From Actinomyces dentalis DSM 19115 (GTDB lineage: Bacteria; Actinomycetota; Actinomycetes; Actinomycetales; Actinomycetaceae), in contig NZ_AUBL01000014.1 of assembly GCF_000429225.1 (NCBI RefSeq), positions 1-64,000 on the forward strand: 64,000 bases of DNA. The letters run 5' to 3'. Of this stretch, positions 1-8,108 are shown piece by piece (the first letter of the stretch is position 1; the number at the start of each line of letters is the position of its first letter). The notes under the pieces were generated by a model. It saw only the letters and a list, made by a program, of their open reading frames with translations, did no database searches and was not told where the DNA came from. A program made the position numbers and the translations under genes.

Positions 1-1719
1 GACCTGACTCATGACGCTTAGTGTGCCGGGTGTGGTGTGTTCAGGGCGGTGAGGATGTCGTTGGCGGCGTCGGTCAGACGTGGGGCGGCGGTGAGGTGGT
101 GGCCGTTGAGGTTGATGGTGATCTCCTGGAGGGGTTTGAGGGTGCGGATGATGCGTTTGATGGTCATGCCGGTGGCGTCCTGGAGGTGGCGGGCTACGGC
201 TAGGGCGGCCATGACGACGGTCAGGTGGGCTTCGATGGCGTCGCGGGTGTGGTGGAAGACGGGTCGGGCTGACAGGTCGTGCTTGCTCATGCGGAAGGAC
301 GCCTCGACGTGCCACAGCTCGTGATACGAGGAGACGACCTCGGCGGCGTCCATCAAGCGAGACGGAATATTGGTGACGTAGCCCTTGAGTCCCACCAGGG
401 AGCGGGCTCTGGCCAGGGACGCCTCATCGAGGACCTGGTCTCCTTTGTGGGTGGTGACGAAGCGCGTGCCCTTAGGACGTCGCTGGCCGGCGACGACGGC
501 CCGGGCCCGGTTGGCCTGGGCGTCCAGGGTCCGGTTGTCCCGGGCCGCGCGCTTCTTGGAGTGGGCCCACACCGCCCGCCACGACCCCGGATGGGTGACC
601 GGGTCCCACACCGGCTCAGCCCTGAGGCTCTTGTCCCGCTCGCTCCTGGAGCCTCTCCTGGGGGTGATGGTGTCAATCAGCTGCCCATCAGTGAACGCGT
701 CACCCTTCCAGTGGAAGTGCGCCTCAAGGTCCCCCGGGGCCCGGGTGGTGCGGGCCCCGACGATGAACCGCAGGTGCGCCTCGTCCAGGGACTTGAGGTT
801 GGCCGCCGAGAGCATGCCGGCATCAGCCACGATGACGAGCTCCTCAATACCGTGGGCGGCCTGGAAGGCCTCCACCATGGGGATGATCGTGGTGGTCTCG
901 GCCCGGTTGCCCTCCCAGCACCCGACCTGGAGGGGGAAACCGCCGCGGTCGACCAGCAGGCCGACGATGACCTGGGGGTCGACCCGCCTCTCCTTGGAGT
1001 AACCGACCTTGCGCAGGTCGTCCTCCCTCTCGGTCTCGAAGTACAGGGTGGTGACGTCGTACAGGCACAGGGTCAGGCCCCCGGTGCTGGTGACGTGTTC
1101 GAACAGGGCCTGGGAGATCGCCTCCCGGTATCCCCGTTCCTGGGCCCGGGCCAGGGAGCGGAACAAGGTCCGCACGGTGACCGGCTCCAGGCCCAGGTCA
1201 CCCAGCACGCGGGGCACCTGGGCCTTGGAGGACGGCTCGATCACACGAGCCAGAACCATCTGCTCAAAGGCCCGATCACCCCCGACCGCCCCACCCAGCC
1301 CCAGGCGGGTGTAGGCCCCGTGCAGGACCTCCCACAACAGGGCCGAGCGCGCCGACTCCACCACCGCCACCACGCCGGCAGTGTCTGTCGAAGCCGCCGG
1401 TGGTGCTGATGATGCGGAGGGCAGGTCCAGAGTCAACTGGTCCGGGGCGATGCGGTGCCGGCCGATCTCCATCAGGGCAGCCAGCTCGGCCTTGGTGTGG
1501 GCTGAACCCAGGTGCTCGATCACCTTGTCCCGGCGTCCCTGCTTGACCGCGATCTGCACCGCCGTCGCCCCCGAGGCGGTCTTGACCTTGCGCAGAAACG
1601 GGCTCACCACCCCGACCCTACCGGCCCCTTAGTGTGCCGGCACACCCCGACCACCACACGATATCAACGAAAAACCCGCATCAAAACCCAGACCCCACCA
1701 AAGTGTCATGAGTCAGGTC
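1..1719. mobile_element. Complete insertion sequence, IS1634/IS4-like
   Basis: Positions 1-19 and 1701-1719 are terminal inverted repeats agreeing at 18 of 19 bases (GACCTGACTCATGAC followed by GCTT or ACTT). They enclose one transposase gene on the minus strand. A second short similarity lies just inside each end: CTTAGTGTGCCGG occurs at about 17-29 and 1628-1640. The element begins exactly at the window edge, so the left flank and a target duplication cannot be examined, and the inverted repeat could continue further left. It sits about 20 bp beyond the presumed infB terminator. Confidence 0.85.
18..1610 (-). CDS. IS1634-like DDE transposase
   Basis: This 530-residue protein should catalyse excision and insertion of the surrounding element. 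The RNase H-like core is visible: D185 in YDVTTLYFE, D263 in VADAGM and E436 in YHELWHVEASF, with basic residues after the glutamate as in the IS4 superfamily. The N-terminal motif EHLGSAHTKAELAAL is typical of the IS1634 group in actinobacteria. The frame is intact and the length normal, so the element may still be active. The terminal repeats flank it closely (stop 17 bp from the left end, start 109 bp from the right end). Family assignment is from remembered motifs; the transposase call is secure. Confidence 0.93.
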   Translation of the reverse strand: MVSPFLRKVKTASGATAVQIAVKQGRRDKVIEHLGSAHTKAELAALMEIGRHRIAPDQLTLDLPSASSAPPAASTDTAGVVAVVESARSALLWEVLHGAYTRLGLGGAVGGDRAFEQMVLARVIEPSSKAQVPRVLGDLGLEPVTVRTLFRSLARAQERGYREAISQALFEHVTSTGGLTLCLYDVTTLYFETEREDDLRKVGYSKERRVDPQVIVGLLVDRGGFPLQVGCWEGNRAETTTIIPMVEAFQAAHGIEELVIVADAGMLSAANLKSLDEAHLRFIVGARTTRAPGDLEAHFHWKGDAFTDGQLIDTITPRRGSRSERDKSLRAEPVWDPVTHPGSWRAVWAHSKKRAARDNRTLDAQANRARAVVAGQRRPKGTRFVTTHKGDQVLDEASLARARSLVGLKGYVTNIPSRLMDAAEVVSSYHELWHVEASFRMSKHDLSARPVFHHTRDAIEAHLTVVMAALAVARHLQDATGMTIKRIIRTLKPLQEITINLNGHHLTAAPRLTDAANDILTALNTPHPAH

Positions 1720-1738
1720 GGAGCGTCCGGCCGACGGC

Positions 1739-1769
1739 GGCCCCGGCCGGGACCAGGACGGCCGGGGCC
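1739..1769 (-). terminator. Candidate infB terminator hairpin
   Basis: GGCCCCGGCC (1739-1748) pairs perfectly with GGCCGGGGCC (1760-1769) around an 11-nt loop, starting 27 nt past the infB stop. There is no U-run, as is common in high-GC actinobacteria. The IS ends 20 bp further on. Confidence 0.45.
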
Positions 1770-1795
1770 GATCCCGATCCCGGCCGGGGCCGGAC

Positions 1796-4700
1796 TCAGT
1801 CGCGCGGCTTCTCGCGCATCTCCCAGGTCTCGATGACGTCGCCCTCGGCGAGGTCCTTGAAGCCCAGGTTGATGCCGCACTCGTAGCCCTCGCGGACCTC
1901 GGTGACGTCGTCCTTCTCGCGGCGCAGCGTCTCCACGCTCAGGTCGCCCGCCAGCACCACGCCGCCGCGCACCAGGCGCGCCTTGGCGCCGCGCTTGATG
2001 GTGCCCGAGCGGACGATGGAGCCCGCGATGGAGCCGAACTTCGAGGAGTGGAAGACCTGGCGGATCTCGGCGGTGCCCAGCCCGACCTCCTCGTAGACGG
2101 GCTTGAGCATGCCCTTCATGGCGGCCTCGACGTCCTCGATCGCGTTGTAGATGACCGAGTAGAACTTCATGTCCACGCCCTCGCGGTCGGCCAGCTCGGC
2201 CACCCGCTCGGCGGGGCGCACGTTGAAGCCGATGATGACGGCGTTGTCGACCGTGGCCAGGTTGACGTCGTTCTGCGTGATGGCGCCCACCCCGCGGTGG
2301 ATGACGCGCAGCGCGACCTCCTCGCCCACGTCGATCTTGAGCAGGGAGTCCTCCAGCGCCTCGACCGCACCCGAGCTGTCGCCCTTGAGGATGAGGTTGA
2401 GGGTGTCGACCTTGCCCTCCTTGAGCACGTCGGTGAGGTTCTCCAGGCTCACGCGCTTGCGGCGCTTGGCCAGCAGGGCGGCGCGCTCGGCGGCCTCGCG
2501 CTTGTCGGCGATCTGCCGGGCGGTGCGGTCGTCGGGGGCGACGATGAAGGAGTCCCCGGCGCTGGGCACACTGGTCAGGCCCAGCACCTGGGCGGGACGG
2601 GCGGGCCCGACGGCGTCCAGGGAGCCCCCGTGCTCGTCGAACATGGCGCGCACGCGCCCGTAGGCGCTGCCGGCCACGATCGGGTCGCCCACGTGCAGCG
2701 TGCCGCGCTCGACCAGGACGGTCGAGACCGCGCCGCGGCCCTTGTCCAGCTTCGCCTCGATGGTCACGCCGCGCGCGTCGGAGTCCGGGTTGGCGCGCAG
2801 GTCCAGGGCCGCGTCGGCGGTGAGCAGGACGGCCTCGAGCAGGTCGTCGATGTGCAGGCGCTGCTTGGCGGAGATGTCGACGAACATGGTGTCGCCGCCG
2901 TACTCCTCGGGGACCAGGCCGTACTCGGTGAGCTGGCCGCGGATCTTCTCCGGGTTGGCGCCCTCCTTGTCGATCTTGTTGACCGCCACCACGATGGGCA
3001 CCTTCGCGGCCTGCGCGTGGTTGAGGGCCTCCACGGTCTGCGGCATGACGCCGTCGTCCGCGGCGACCACGAGGATCGCGATGTCGGTGACCTCCGCACC
3101 GCGGGCCCGCATGGCCGTGAAGGCCTCGTGCCCGGGGGTGTCGATGAAGGTGATCGGACGCTCCTCGTCGTTCAGGTGCACGCGCACCTGGTAGGCGCCG
3201 ATGGACTGCGTGATGCCGCCGGCCTCGGCCGCCACCACGTCGGTGGAGCGGATGGCGTCCAGCAGCTTGGTCTTGCCGTGGTCGACGTGGCCCATGACCG
3301 TGACCACGGGCGGGCGCGGCAGCAGATCGGCGTCGTCCTCCCCCGCCTCCTCGGCCTCCAGGTCGATGTCGAAGGACTCCAGCAGCTCGCGGTCCTCGTC
3401 CTCGGGCGAGACGATCTGGACGTTGTAGCCCAGCTCGGCGCCCAGGAGGGCGAAGGTGTCCTCGTCCAGGGACTGGGTGGCCGTGGCCATCTCGCCCAGG
3501 TGGAACAGGACGGTGACCAGGGCGGCGGGGTTGGCGTCGATCTTCTCCGCCAGGTCCGTGAGCGTGGCGCCCTGGCGCACGCGCACCGGCGTCGTGCCGT
3601 CGCCGCGCGGGACGATGACGCCGCCGATCGACGGCGCGCTCTGCTGCTCGAACTCCTGGCGCTTGGTGCGCTTGGACTTGCGCCCCCGGGGCGCGCCGCC
3701 GCCGCGGCCGAAGGCGCCCTGGGTCGAGCCGCGGCCGCCGCGGCCGCCGCGCGGACCGCCGAAGCCTCCCCCGCCGCTGCGGGGACCGGCGCCGGGACCG
3801 CCCTGGCCGCCGCGGCCGCCCCCCGGACGACCGCCGCGGCCGCCCTGGCCGCCGCGGGCCGGGGCGCCGGGACGGCCGATGGAGGACTGCCCGGGCATCA
3901 TGCCGGGGTTGGGGCGCTGACCGCCGGGGCGCGGACCGGGCCGCGGGCCGCCGGGGCGCGCCCCGCCCGAACCGGCGCCCTGCGCACGGGCGCCGCCGGG
4001 ACGCGGACCGGGCCGCGGGCCCCCGCCCCGACCTCCGCCGGGGCGCGGGCCTCCCGAGCCGCCGGGACGGGGCATGCCCTGGGCGGAGGCGAAGGGGTTG
4101 TTGCCCGGACGCGGCGCGCCCGGCCGCGGGCCCCCGCCCCGACCTCCGCCGGGGCGCGGGCCTCCCGAGCCGCCGGGACGGGGCATGCCCTGGGCGGAGG
4201 CGAAGGGGTTGTTGCCCGGACGCGGCGCGCCCGGCCGCGGGCCGGGCGTGGGCGCGCTCGGCCGCGGACCCGGGGTCGCCCCCGAGGGCTTGGGCCGGGG
4301 CGCGCTCGGCCGCGGGCCGGGCGTCGGCCTGCGGCCCGCCTTGGAGGTGCGCGGATCCGAGGGGACCGGGGTCTGGGAGGAGGGCGTCCTGCGGGCGGGG
4401 GCCTTGGGCGCGGGGCCGCCCCCCGGCGTCGGGCCCGTCCTGGGCGCGGGCGCCCTCGGAGTCGGGGCCTTGGGCGCCGGCCCGCCCTTGGGCGTCCTGG
4501 GTCCGGATCCGTCCCTGGGCGCGGGCGCCTTGGGCTTGGGCCCGCCCTTGGGCGCGGGGGCCTTGGGCTTGGGCGCCGGGTGGGTCGGCGCGCCCGCGGC
4601 GGCCGGGGCCTTGGGGCCGGGGGCGGAGGGCCTGCGCGGGCCGGGCTTGGCGCCGTCCTTGCCCCTGCCCCCCGCGGTGCCGCCGGGCTTGGCGGCGAAG

Positions 4701-4861
4701 TGCTCGCGGACCCGGCGAGCGACGGGGGGCTCGACGGCGGAGGACGCCGCCTTGACGAACTCCCCCTGGTCCTTGAGCCAGGCCAAGATCATCTTCGAGG
4801 TGATCTTCTTGCCAGTGGGGTCGAGCTCCTTCGCGAGCTCGTGAACGCGTGGTTTTGCCAC
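1796..4861 (-). CDS. infB: Translation initiation factor IF-2
   Basis: IF-2 is the GTPase that brings initiator fMet-tRNA to the 30S subunit and promotes 50S joining. The 1021-residue protein has an IF2_N-like start ([20 protein letters not shown]), a long Pro/Gly/Arg/Ala-rich linker (about 70-400), a second N domain, then the G domain with GHVDHGKT at 524-531, DTPGHE and NKID, followed by the beta-barrel and C-terminal domains that bind fMet-tRNA. GTG at 4861 is chosen because AGGAG lies 4 nt upstream. It is the last gene of rimP-nusA-ylxR-infB. The linker carries a perfect 111-bp tandem duplication. The usual downstream rbfA is not adjacent; an IS is there instead. Confidence 0.98.
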   Translation of the reverse strand: MAKPRVHELAKELDPTGKKITSKMILAWLKDQGEFVKAASSAVEPPVARRVREHFAAKPGGTAGGRGKDGAKPGPRRPSAPGPKAPAAAGAPTHPAPKPKAPAPKGGPKPKAPAPRDGSGPRTPKGGPAPKAPTPRAPAPRTGPTPGGGPAPKAPARRTPSSQTPVPSDPRTSKAGRRPTPGPRPSAPRPKPSGATPGPRPSAPTPGPRPGAPRPGNNPFASAQGMPRPGGSGGPRPGGGRGGGPRPGAPRPGNNPFASAQGMPRPGGSGGPRPGGGRGGGPRPGPRPGGARAQGAGSGGARPGGPRPGPRPGGQRPNPGMMPGQSSIGRPGAPARGGQGGRGGRPGGGRGGQGGPGAGPRSGGGGFGGPRGGRGGRGSTQGAFGRGGGAPRGRKSKRTKRQEFEQQSAPSIGGVIVPRGDGTTPVRVRQGATLTDLAEKIDANPAALVTVLFHLGEMATATQSLDEDTFALLGAELGYNVQIVSPEDEDRELLESFDIDLEAEEAGEDDADLLPRPPVVTVMGHVDHGKTKLLDAIRSTDVVAAEAGGITQSIGAYQVRVHLNDEERPITFIDTPGHEAFTAMRARGAEVTDIAILVVAADDGVMPQTVEALNHAQAAKVPIVVAVNKIDKEGANPEKIRGQLTEYGLVPEEYGGDTMFVDISAKQRLHIDDLLEAVLLTADAALDLRANPDSDARGVTIEAKLDKGRGAVSTVLVERGTLHVGDPIVAGSAYGRVRAMFDEHGGSLDAVGPARPAQVLGLTSVPSAGDSFIVAPDDRTARQIADKREAAERAALLAKRRKRVSLENLTDVLKEGKVDTLNLILKGDSSGAVEALEDSLLKIDVGEEVALRVIHRGVGAITQNDVNLATVDNAVIIGFNVRPAERVAELADREGVDMKFYSVIYNAIEDVEAAMKGMLKPVYEEVGLGTAEIRQVFHSSKFGSIAGSIVRSGTIKRGAKARLVRGGVVLAGDLSVETLRREKDDVTEVREGYECGINLGFKDLAEGDVIETWEMREKPRD
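4011..4232. repeat. Perfect 111-bp tandem duplication inside infB
   Basis: Two identical 111-bp copies (4011-4121 and 4122-4232) are followed by a 9-nt start of a third. The unit is 37 codons, so the frame is kept and the linker gains one module containing [16 protein letters not shown]. Complete identity suggests a recent event. Confidence 0.95.
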
Positions 4862-4878
4862 TTTTCTCCTGTCCGGTT

Positions 4879-4902
4879 GCCCACCCCGGAACAGGGGTGG
4901 GC
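4879..4902 (-). promoter_or_regulatory. Stem-loop just upstream of the infB ribosome binding site
   Basis: GCCCACCCC (4879-4887) and GGGGTGGGC (4894-4902) form a perfect 9-bp stem with a 6-nt loop in the ylxR-infB gap, about 10 nt from the infB Shine-Dalgarno. It could protect the mRNA or tune infB translation; no regulator is implied by sequence alone. Confidence 0.4.
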
Positions 4903-4953
4903 GTCAGTTGAGGCAGCTCATCGCTGGGTACTCATCGGGTGCCCATCGGCTTC

Positions 4954-5286
4954 CTACCCGCCTTCGCAATCGGTCTTCCCGGCCCCGGCGCGGGACCGGT
5001 CTGCGCGCGCCGGGGACCGACCCCGGAAGGAGTCGAGCCACTGGCGCACGGGGGCCGCATCCAGCGGCCCGCTCACGCGCAGCGCCCGTCCGAAGACGCG
5101 CCTGCGCTCGGCCAGCTCCAGGCACGTCGGATCCGGGTGGATCCACGCACCGCGCCCGGGCGCGACCGCACGGGCGTCGACGGCGAGCCGGCCATCGTCG
5201 TTCACCAGGCGCAGCAACTGCGCCCGCGGGGCCCTGGCGCGGCAGCCGACGCAGGTGCGCACAGGAACGTGCGAGGTGGTCGCCAC
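4954..5286 (-). CDS. ylxR: YlxR-family RNA-binding protein (DUF448)
   Basis: A 110-residue YlxR homologue. Family hallmarks are RTCVGCR near residue 11, then LLRLV and GRGAWIHPDPTCLELA and a basic ERRRVFGRALR helix. Members are small nucleic-acid-binding proteins encoded between nusA and infB; RNA binding is established for the fold and the cellular role is less certain. The GTG start at 5286 lies just before the conserved core and has GAAGGA upstream (12-nt spacing, somewhat long); a more upstream start would overlap nusA. The C-terminal tail is Arg/Gly-rich. Confidence 0.88.
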   Translation of the reverse strand: MATTSHVPVRTCVGCRARAPRAQLLRLVNDDGRLAVDARAVAPGRGAWIHPDPTCLELAERRRVFGRALRVSGPLDAAPVRQWLDSFRGRSPARADRSRAGAGKTDCEGG

Positions 5287-5396
5287 CGTCTCGACACGTC
5301 CTTCCGCTCGCTCGACCGCCCACCGGGCAGACCCGTCGGCCGCGCAGGCGGACGGGCGCCCGCAGGGAACCCGCGAGAAGTCTAACGGTCCGGCGC

Positions 5397-6443
5397 TCAG
5401 GCCTCGTCGCCCGGAGCTGAGGGACCTGTCACGTCGTCGGCCCGCGACACCCGGCCGGGGGCGACCTCGCCGGACTCGGCGTCGGTGTGGATATCGATCT
5501 TCCACCCGGTCAGGCGCGCGGCCAGGCGGGCGTTCTGCCCCTCCTTGCCGATCGCCAGGGACAGCTGGAAGTCGGGCACGACGGCGCGGGCGGTCTGCTC
5601 CTCGGCGCTGACGATGTGCACGGAGGACACCCGCGCCGGGGACAGGGCGTTGGCGACGAAGCGCGCCGGCTCCTCGGAGTAGTCGACGATGTCGATCTTC
5701 TCCCCGCCCAGCTCGGCCATGACCGCCCGCACGCGCTGCCCCATGGGGCCGATGCAGGCGCCCTTGGCGTTGACGCCGCGCTGGCGCGAGCGCACCGCCA
5801 TCTTCGTGCGGTGCCCCGCTTCGCGGGCGATGGCGACGATCTCGACGTCGCCGGTGGAGATCTCGGGGACCTCGCGCTCGAAGAGCTTGCGCACCAGGCC
5901 GGGGTGGGTGCGCGAGAGGTTGATCTGGGCGCCCTTGGCCCCGCGGGAGACCTCGGTGACGTAGACGCGGATGCGGTCGCCGTGGCGGTAGCGCTCGCCG
6001 GGGACCTGCTCGTGCGGGAGCATGACGCCCTCGTGCTCCTCGTCGAGCCGCACGTGGACGATGCGCGGATCGTGCCCCTGCTCCACGGTCCCGTAGATGA
6101 GCTCGCCGGACTTGTCCTTGAAGGCGCCCAGGACCTCGAAGTCGCGCCGGTCCTGGATGCGCTGGACGATGACGGAGCGGGCGGTGGACTGGGCGATGCG
6201 CCCGAAGTCGTCGGGGGTGTCATCGAAGTACTCGCCGGTGGGCTGGTCCTCCTCGTCGACCTCCGGCGCCAGGACCGTCATGTGGCCGGTGCGGCGGTCG
6301 ATCTCCACGTGGGCGCCGCGGATGGCCCCGGGCACCTTGGCGTAGGCCCCGAGGATGGCGGCCTCGATGGCGGGCAGGAGGTCGTCCAGGTCGATGCCCA
6401 GCTCCTCGGCGGCGCCTCGCAGCTCCGGCATGTTGATGTCCAT
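5397..6443 (-). CDS. nusA: Transcription termination/antitermination factor NusA
   Basis: NusA binds RNA polymerase and nascent RNA and modulates pausing, termination and antitermination. The 348-residue protein has the N-terminal polymerase-binding domain, an S1 domain (about 130-200) and tandem KH domains ([21 protein letters not shown]; later [20 protein letters not shown]). It ends soon after KH2, without the acidic repeats of proteobacterial NusA, which is normal for actinobacteria. The ATG at 6443 has GAGGA upstream. It lies between rimP and ylxR, as in most bacteria. Confidence 0.98.
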   Translation of the reverse strand: MDINMPELRGAAEELGIDLDDLLPAIEAAILGAYAKVPGAIRGAHVEIDRRTGHMTVLAPEVDEEDQPTGEYFDDTPDDFGRIAQSTARSVIVQRIQDRRDFEVLGAFKDKSGELIYGTVEQGHDPRIVHVRLDEEHEGVMLPHEQVPGERYRHGDRIRVYVTEVSRGAKGAQINLSRTHPGLVRKLFEREVPEISTGDVEIVAIAREAGHRTKMAVRSRQRGVNAKGACIGPMGQRVRAVMAELGGEKIDIVDYSEEPARFVANALSPARVSSVHIVSAEEQTARAVVPDFQLSLAIGKEGQNARLAARLTGWKIDIHTDAESGEVAPGRVSRADDVTGPSAPGDEA

Positions 6444-6512
6444 GGTTCCTCGGTGTCCTCTCTGCTCGGGAACGACCCCTGCGGGCGGGGCCCTGGTGTC
6501 GTGGATGGCGTC

Positions 6513-6965
6513 CTACAGGCGGACGAGCATGCGGGCTCCGACCAGGTCCGCGTAGGCGATGACGCGCTCCTGCCCGCCGACGTCGACCGTGACGGACTCC
6601 CCGTCCGCGCGCAGCACCGTGCCGGTGACCTCGCCGGCCCCGGTCGTCAGGCGGACGTCGCGGCCGACGGCGCGGCGGAAGTGCCGCGGCGCGGACAGCT
6701 CGCGCTCGGCCCCGGGGCTGGACACCTCCAGGGTGTAGCGGCCCTTGACCGGGTCGGCCCGGTCCAGCGCCTCCGAGATGGCCCGGGCCGCCCCGGCGAT
6801 GTCGTCCACGCCCACGTCCCCTTGGCCGTCGGGCAGGTCCACGACGACGCGGACAGTGGAGCGGTGCCCGGCCCGCGCGACCTCCACCGTCTCCAGGAGG
6901 AGCCCGGCGCCGGCCACCACGGGGGTGAGGAGCTCGACGAGCGTGTTCGCAAGCGTGTCGGTCAT
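6513..6965 (-). CDS. rimP: Ribosome maturation factor RimP
   Basis: RimP assists 30S subunit assembly. The 150-residue protein shows the conserved YTLEVSSPGAERELS with the following RHFRRAVGRDV, and a C-terminal SH3-like beta domain ending near AYADLVGARMLV. The ATG is preceded by GGAGGGCC. It is the first gene of the rimP-nusA-ylxR-infB operon and is divergent from the lipoprotein gene at 7064. Confidence 0.95.
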   Translation of the reverse strand: MTDTLANTLVELLTPVVAGAGLLLETVEVARAGHRSTVRVVVDLPDGQGDVGVDDIAGAARAISEALDRADPVKGRYTLEVSSPGAERELSAPRHFRRAVGRDVRLTTGAGEVTGTVLRADGESVTVDVGGQERVIAYADLVGARMLVRL

Positions 6966-7063
6966 GGGCCCTCCCGAGTCCGTGCATCCGTTGGTGACGT
7001 TTCAGATCGCCATCGGGCGTGGTCAGTCGCCCTCATGCTACCCGTCCGTGGGAGGATCACCGC

Positions 7064-8011
7064 GTGACGCACTCACCCGACCCCCGCCCCGCCGAACTGC
7101 CGCGTCGCCGACTGCTGGCGACGGGCGCCCGTGCCGCCGCCGCGGTCCTCGCCGTGGCGGGAGCCGGCGCCTGCGGCCTGGCTCACTCGACCTCAGCATC
7201 CCAGTCGCTGCCGACACCCTCCCCGGCCGAGGTCCGGCGCGACGCCCTAGCCCGCCGGGCCGCGCTCATCGGCTCCACCGCGCAGGTGGTGGCCGCAGCC
7301 GACCCGTCGGCGACGGCGGCGGGCGCCGCCGCCCAGACCCAGCTCGACGCGCTCGGCGGCGTGTGGCAGCCCTGGGCGACGGCGGTGCCCACGAACTACC
7401 CGACCGCCTCCCCCGTGGCCGGCGCCGCCGCCGACGCGACCGCCGCCGACCTGGTGGTGGCGCTGGCCGACGGCGCGGACCAGGCGCGCGCGGCCTGCGG
7501 CGAGGAGACCGGGGAGGCCGCGGCGAGGCTCTACGCCTCGCTCGCCGTCGCCTGGTCCCTGGAGGCCCTCCTGCTCGACTCGGGCGCCGTGTCCGCGGCC
7601 GATCGGGACGCCGCCGCCATGACCGCGCCCCTGCCCGGCCAGACGCTGCTCGCCTACGACGCCGTCCGCTACGCGATGGAGGTGATCGCCGCCCGCGCCG
7701 CCGACGCCGACCGAGCCTCGGCGACCGCCGACGCGGCCACCGCCAAGGCGATCGTGAACGCCTCGGTGGCGCTGGGCGGGACGGACACCCGCCTGGCCGC
7801 CTACGCCCCGCCGTCGGAGGCCGACGCCGACGCGAGTCGCGACACGACCTGGGCGCGCCGGGTGTGGACGGCGGTCATGGACGCGGAGATCGCCGGCGTC
7901 GGCAGCGCGGGCGGGGCGGCCTCGACCGCCGCCGTCGACGCGGCCCTGGGCGCCGCCGTGCACGCCCGCGCCTGGGGCGCGCCCGTCGACGCCGCCCTGC
8001 CCGGCCTGTGA
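7064..8011 (+). CDS. Ferritin-like DUF4439 lipoprotein
   Basis: A 315-residue secreted lipoprotein of unknown function. The N terminus carries RRRLLATGAR and a lipobox AGAC with Cys37, fitting Tat-like export and lipid anchoring. The rest is Ala-rich and helical and resembles the ferritin-like DUF4439 domain that lies between proS and rimP in other actinobacteria (the Rv2844 position in Mycobacterium tuberculosis). The GTG at 7064 has GGGAGGA 8 nt upstream. No metal-ligand set could be assigned confidently. Confidence 0.75.
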   Translation: MTHSPDPRPAELPRRRLLATGARAAAAVLAVAGAGACGLAHSTSASQSLPTPSPAEVRRDALARRAALIGSTAQVVAAADPSATAAGAAAQTQLDALGGVWQPWATAVPTNYPTASPVAGAAADATAADLVVALADGADQARAACGEETGEAAARLYASLAVAWSLEALLLDSGAVSAADRDAAAMTAPLPGQTLLAYDAVRYAMEVIAARAADADRASATADAATAKAIVNASVALGGTDTRLAAYAPPSEADADASRDTTWARRVWTAVMDAEIAGVGSAGGAASTAAVDAALGAAVHARAWGAPVDAALPGL

Positions 8012-8022
8012 CCGCGGTCTGA

Positions 8023-8040
8023 GCGGGCGGGCTCGCCCGC
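8023..8040. terminator. Candidate bidirectional terminator
   Basis: GCGGGCG and CGCCCGC form a 7-bp GC stem with a 4-nt loop, 12 nt past the lipoprotein stop and between two convergent genes. No U-run is present. Confidence 0.35.
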
Positions 8041-8108
8041 CCCTCGGCGCCGCGGATCCCGCGCCCCGCCCCTGCCCCTCGGCGCCGCCCGGGTCCCGCC
8101 CGCGGCCC

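Noticed and set aside
2048-5611. Very long plus-strand open frame opposite infB and nusA
   Set aside because: It is Val/Asp/Gly/Leu-rich antisense of confirmed genes, a consequence of GC-rich codon usage; no domain is recognisable. The same applies to long antisense frames at 11816-13936, 29902-32121, 35670-37724 and 48638-52525.
6966-7063. Riboswitch upstream of rimP or the lipoprotein gene
   Set aside because: The region is too short and shows no TPP, cobalamin, SAM or T-box core; the same check elsewhere was negative.
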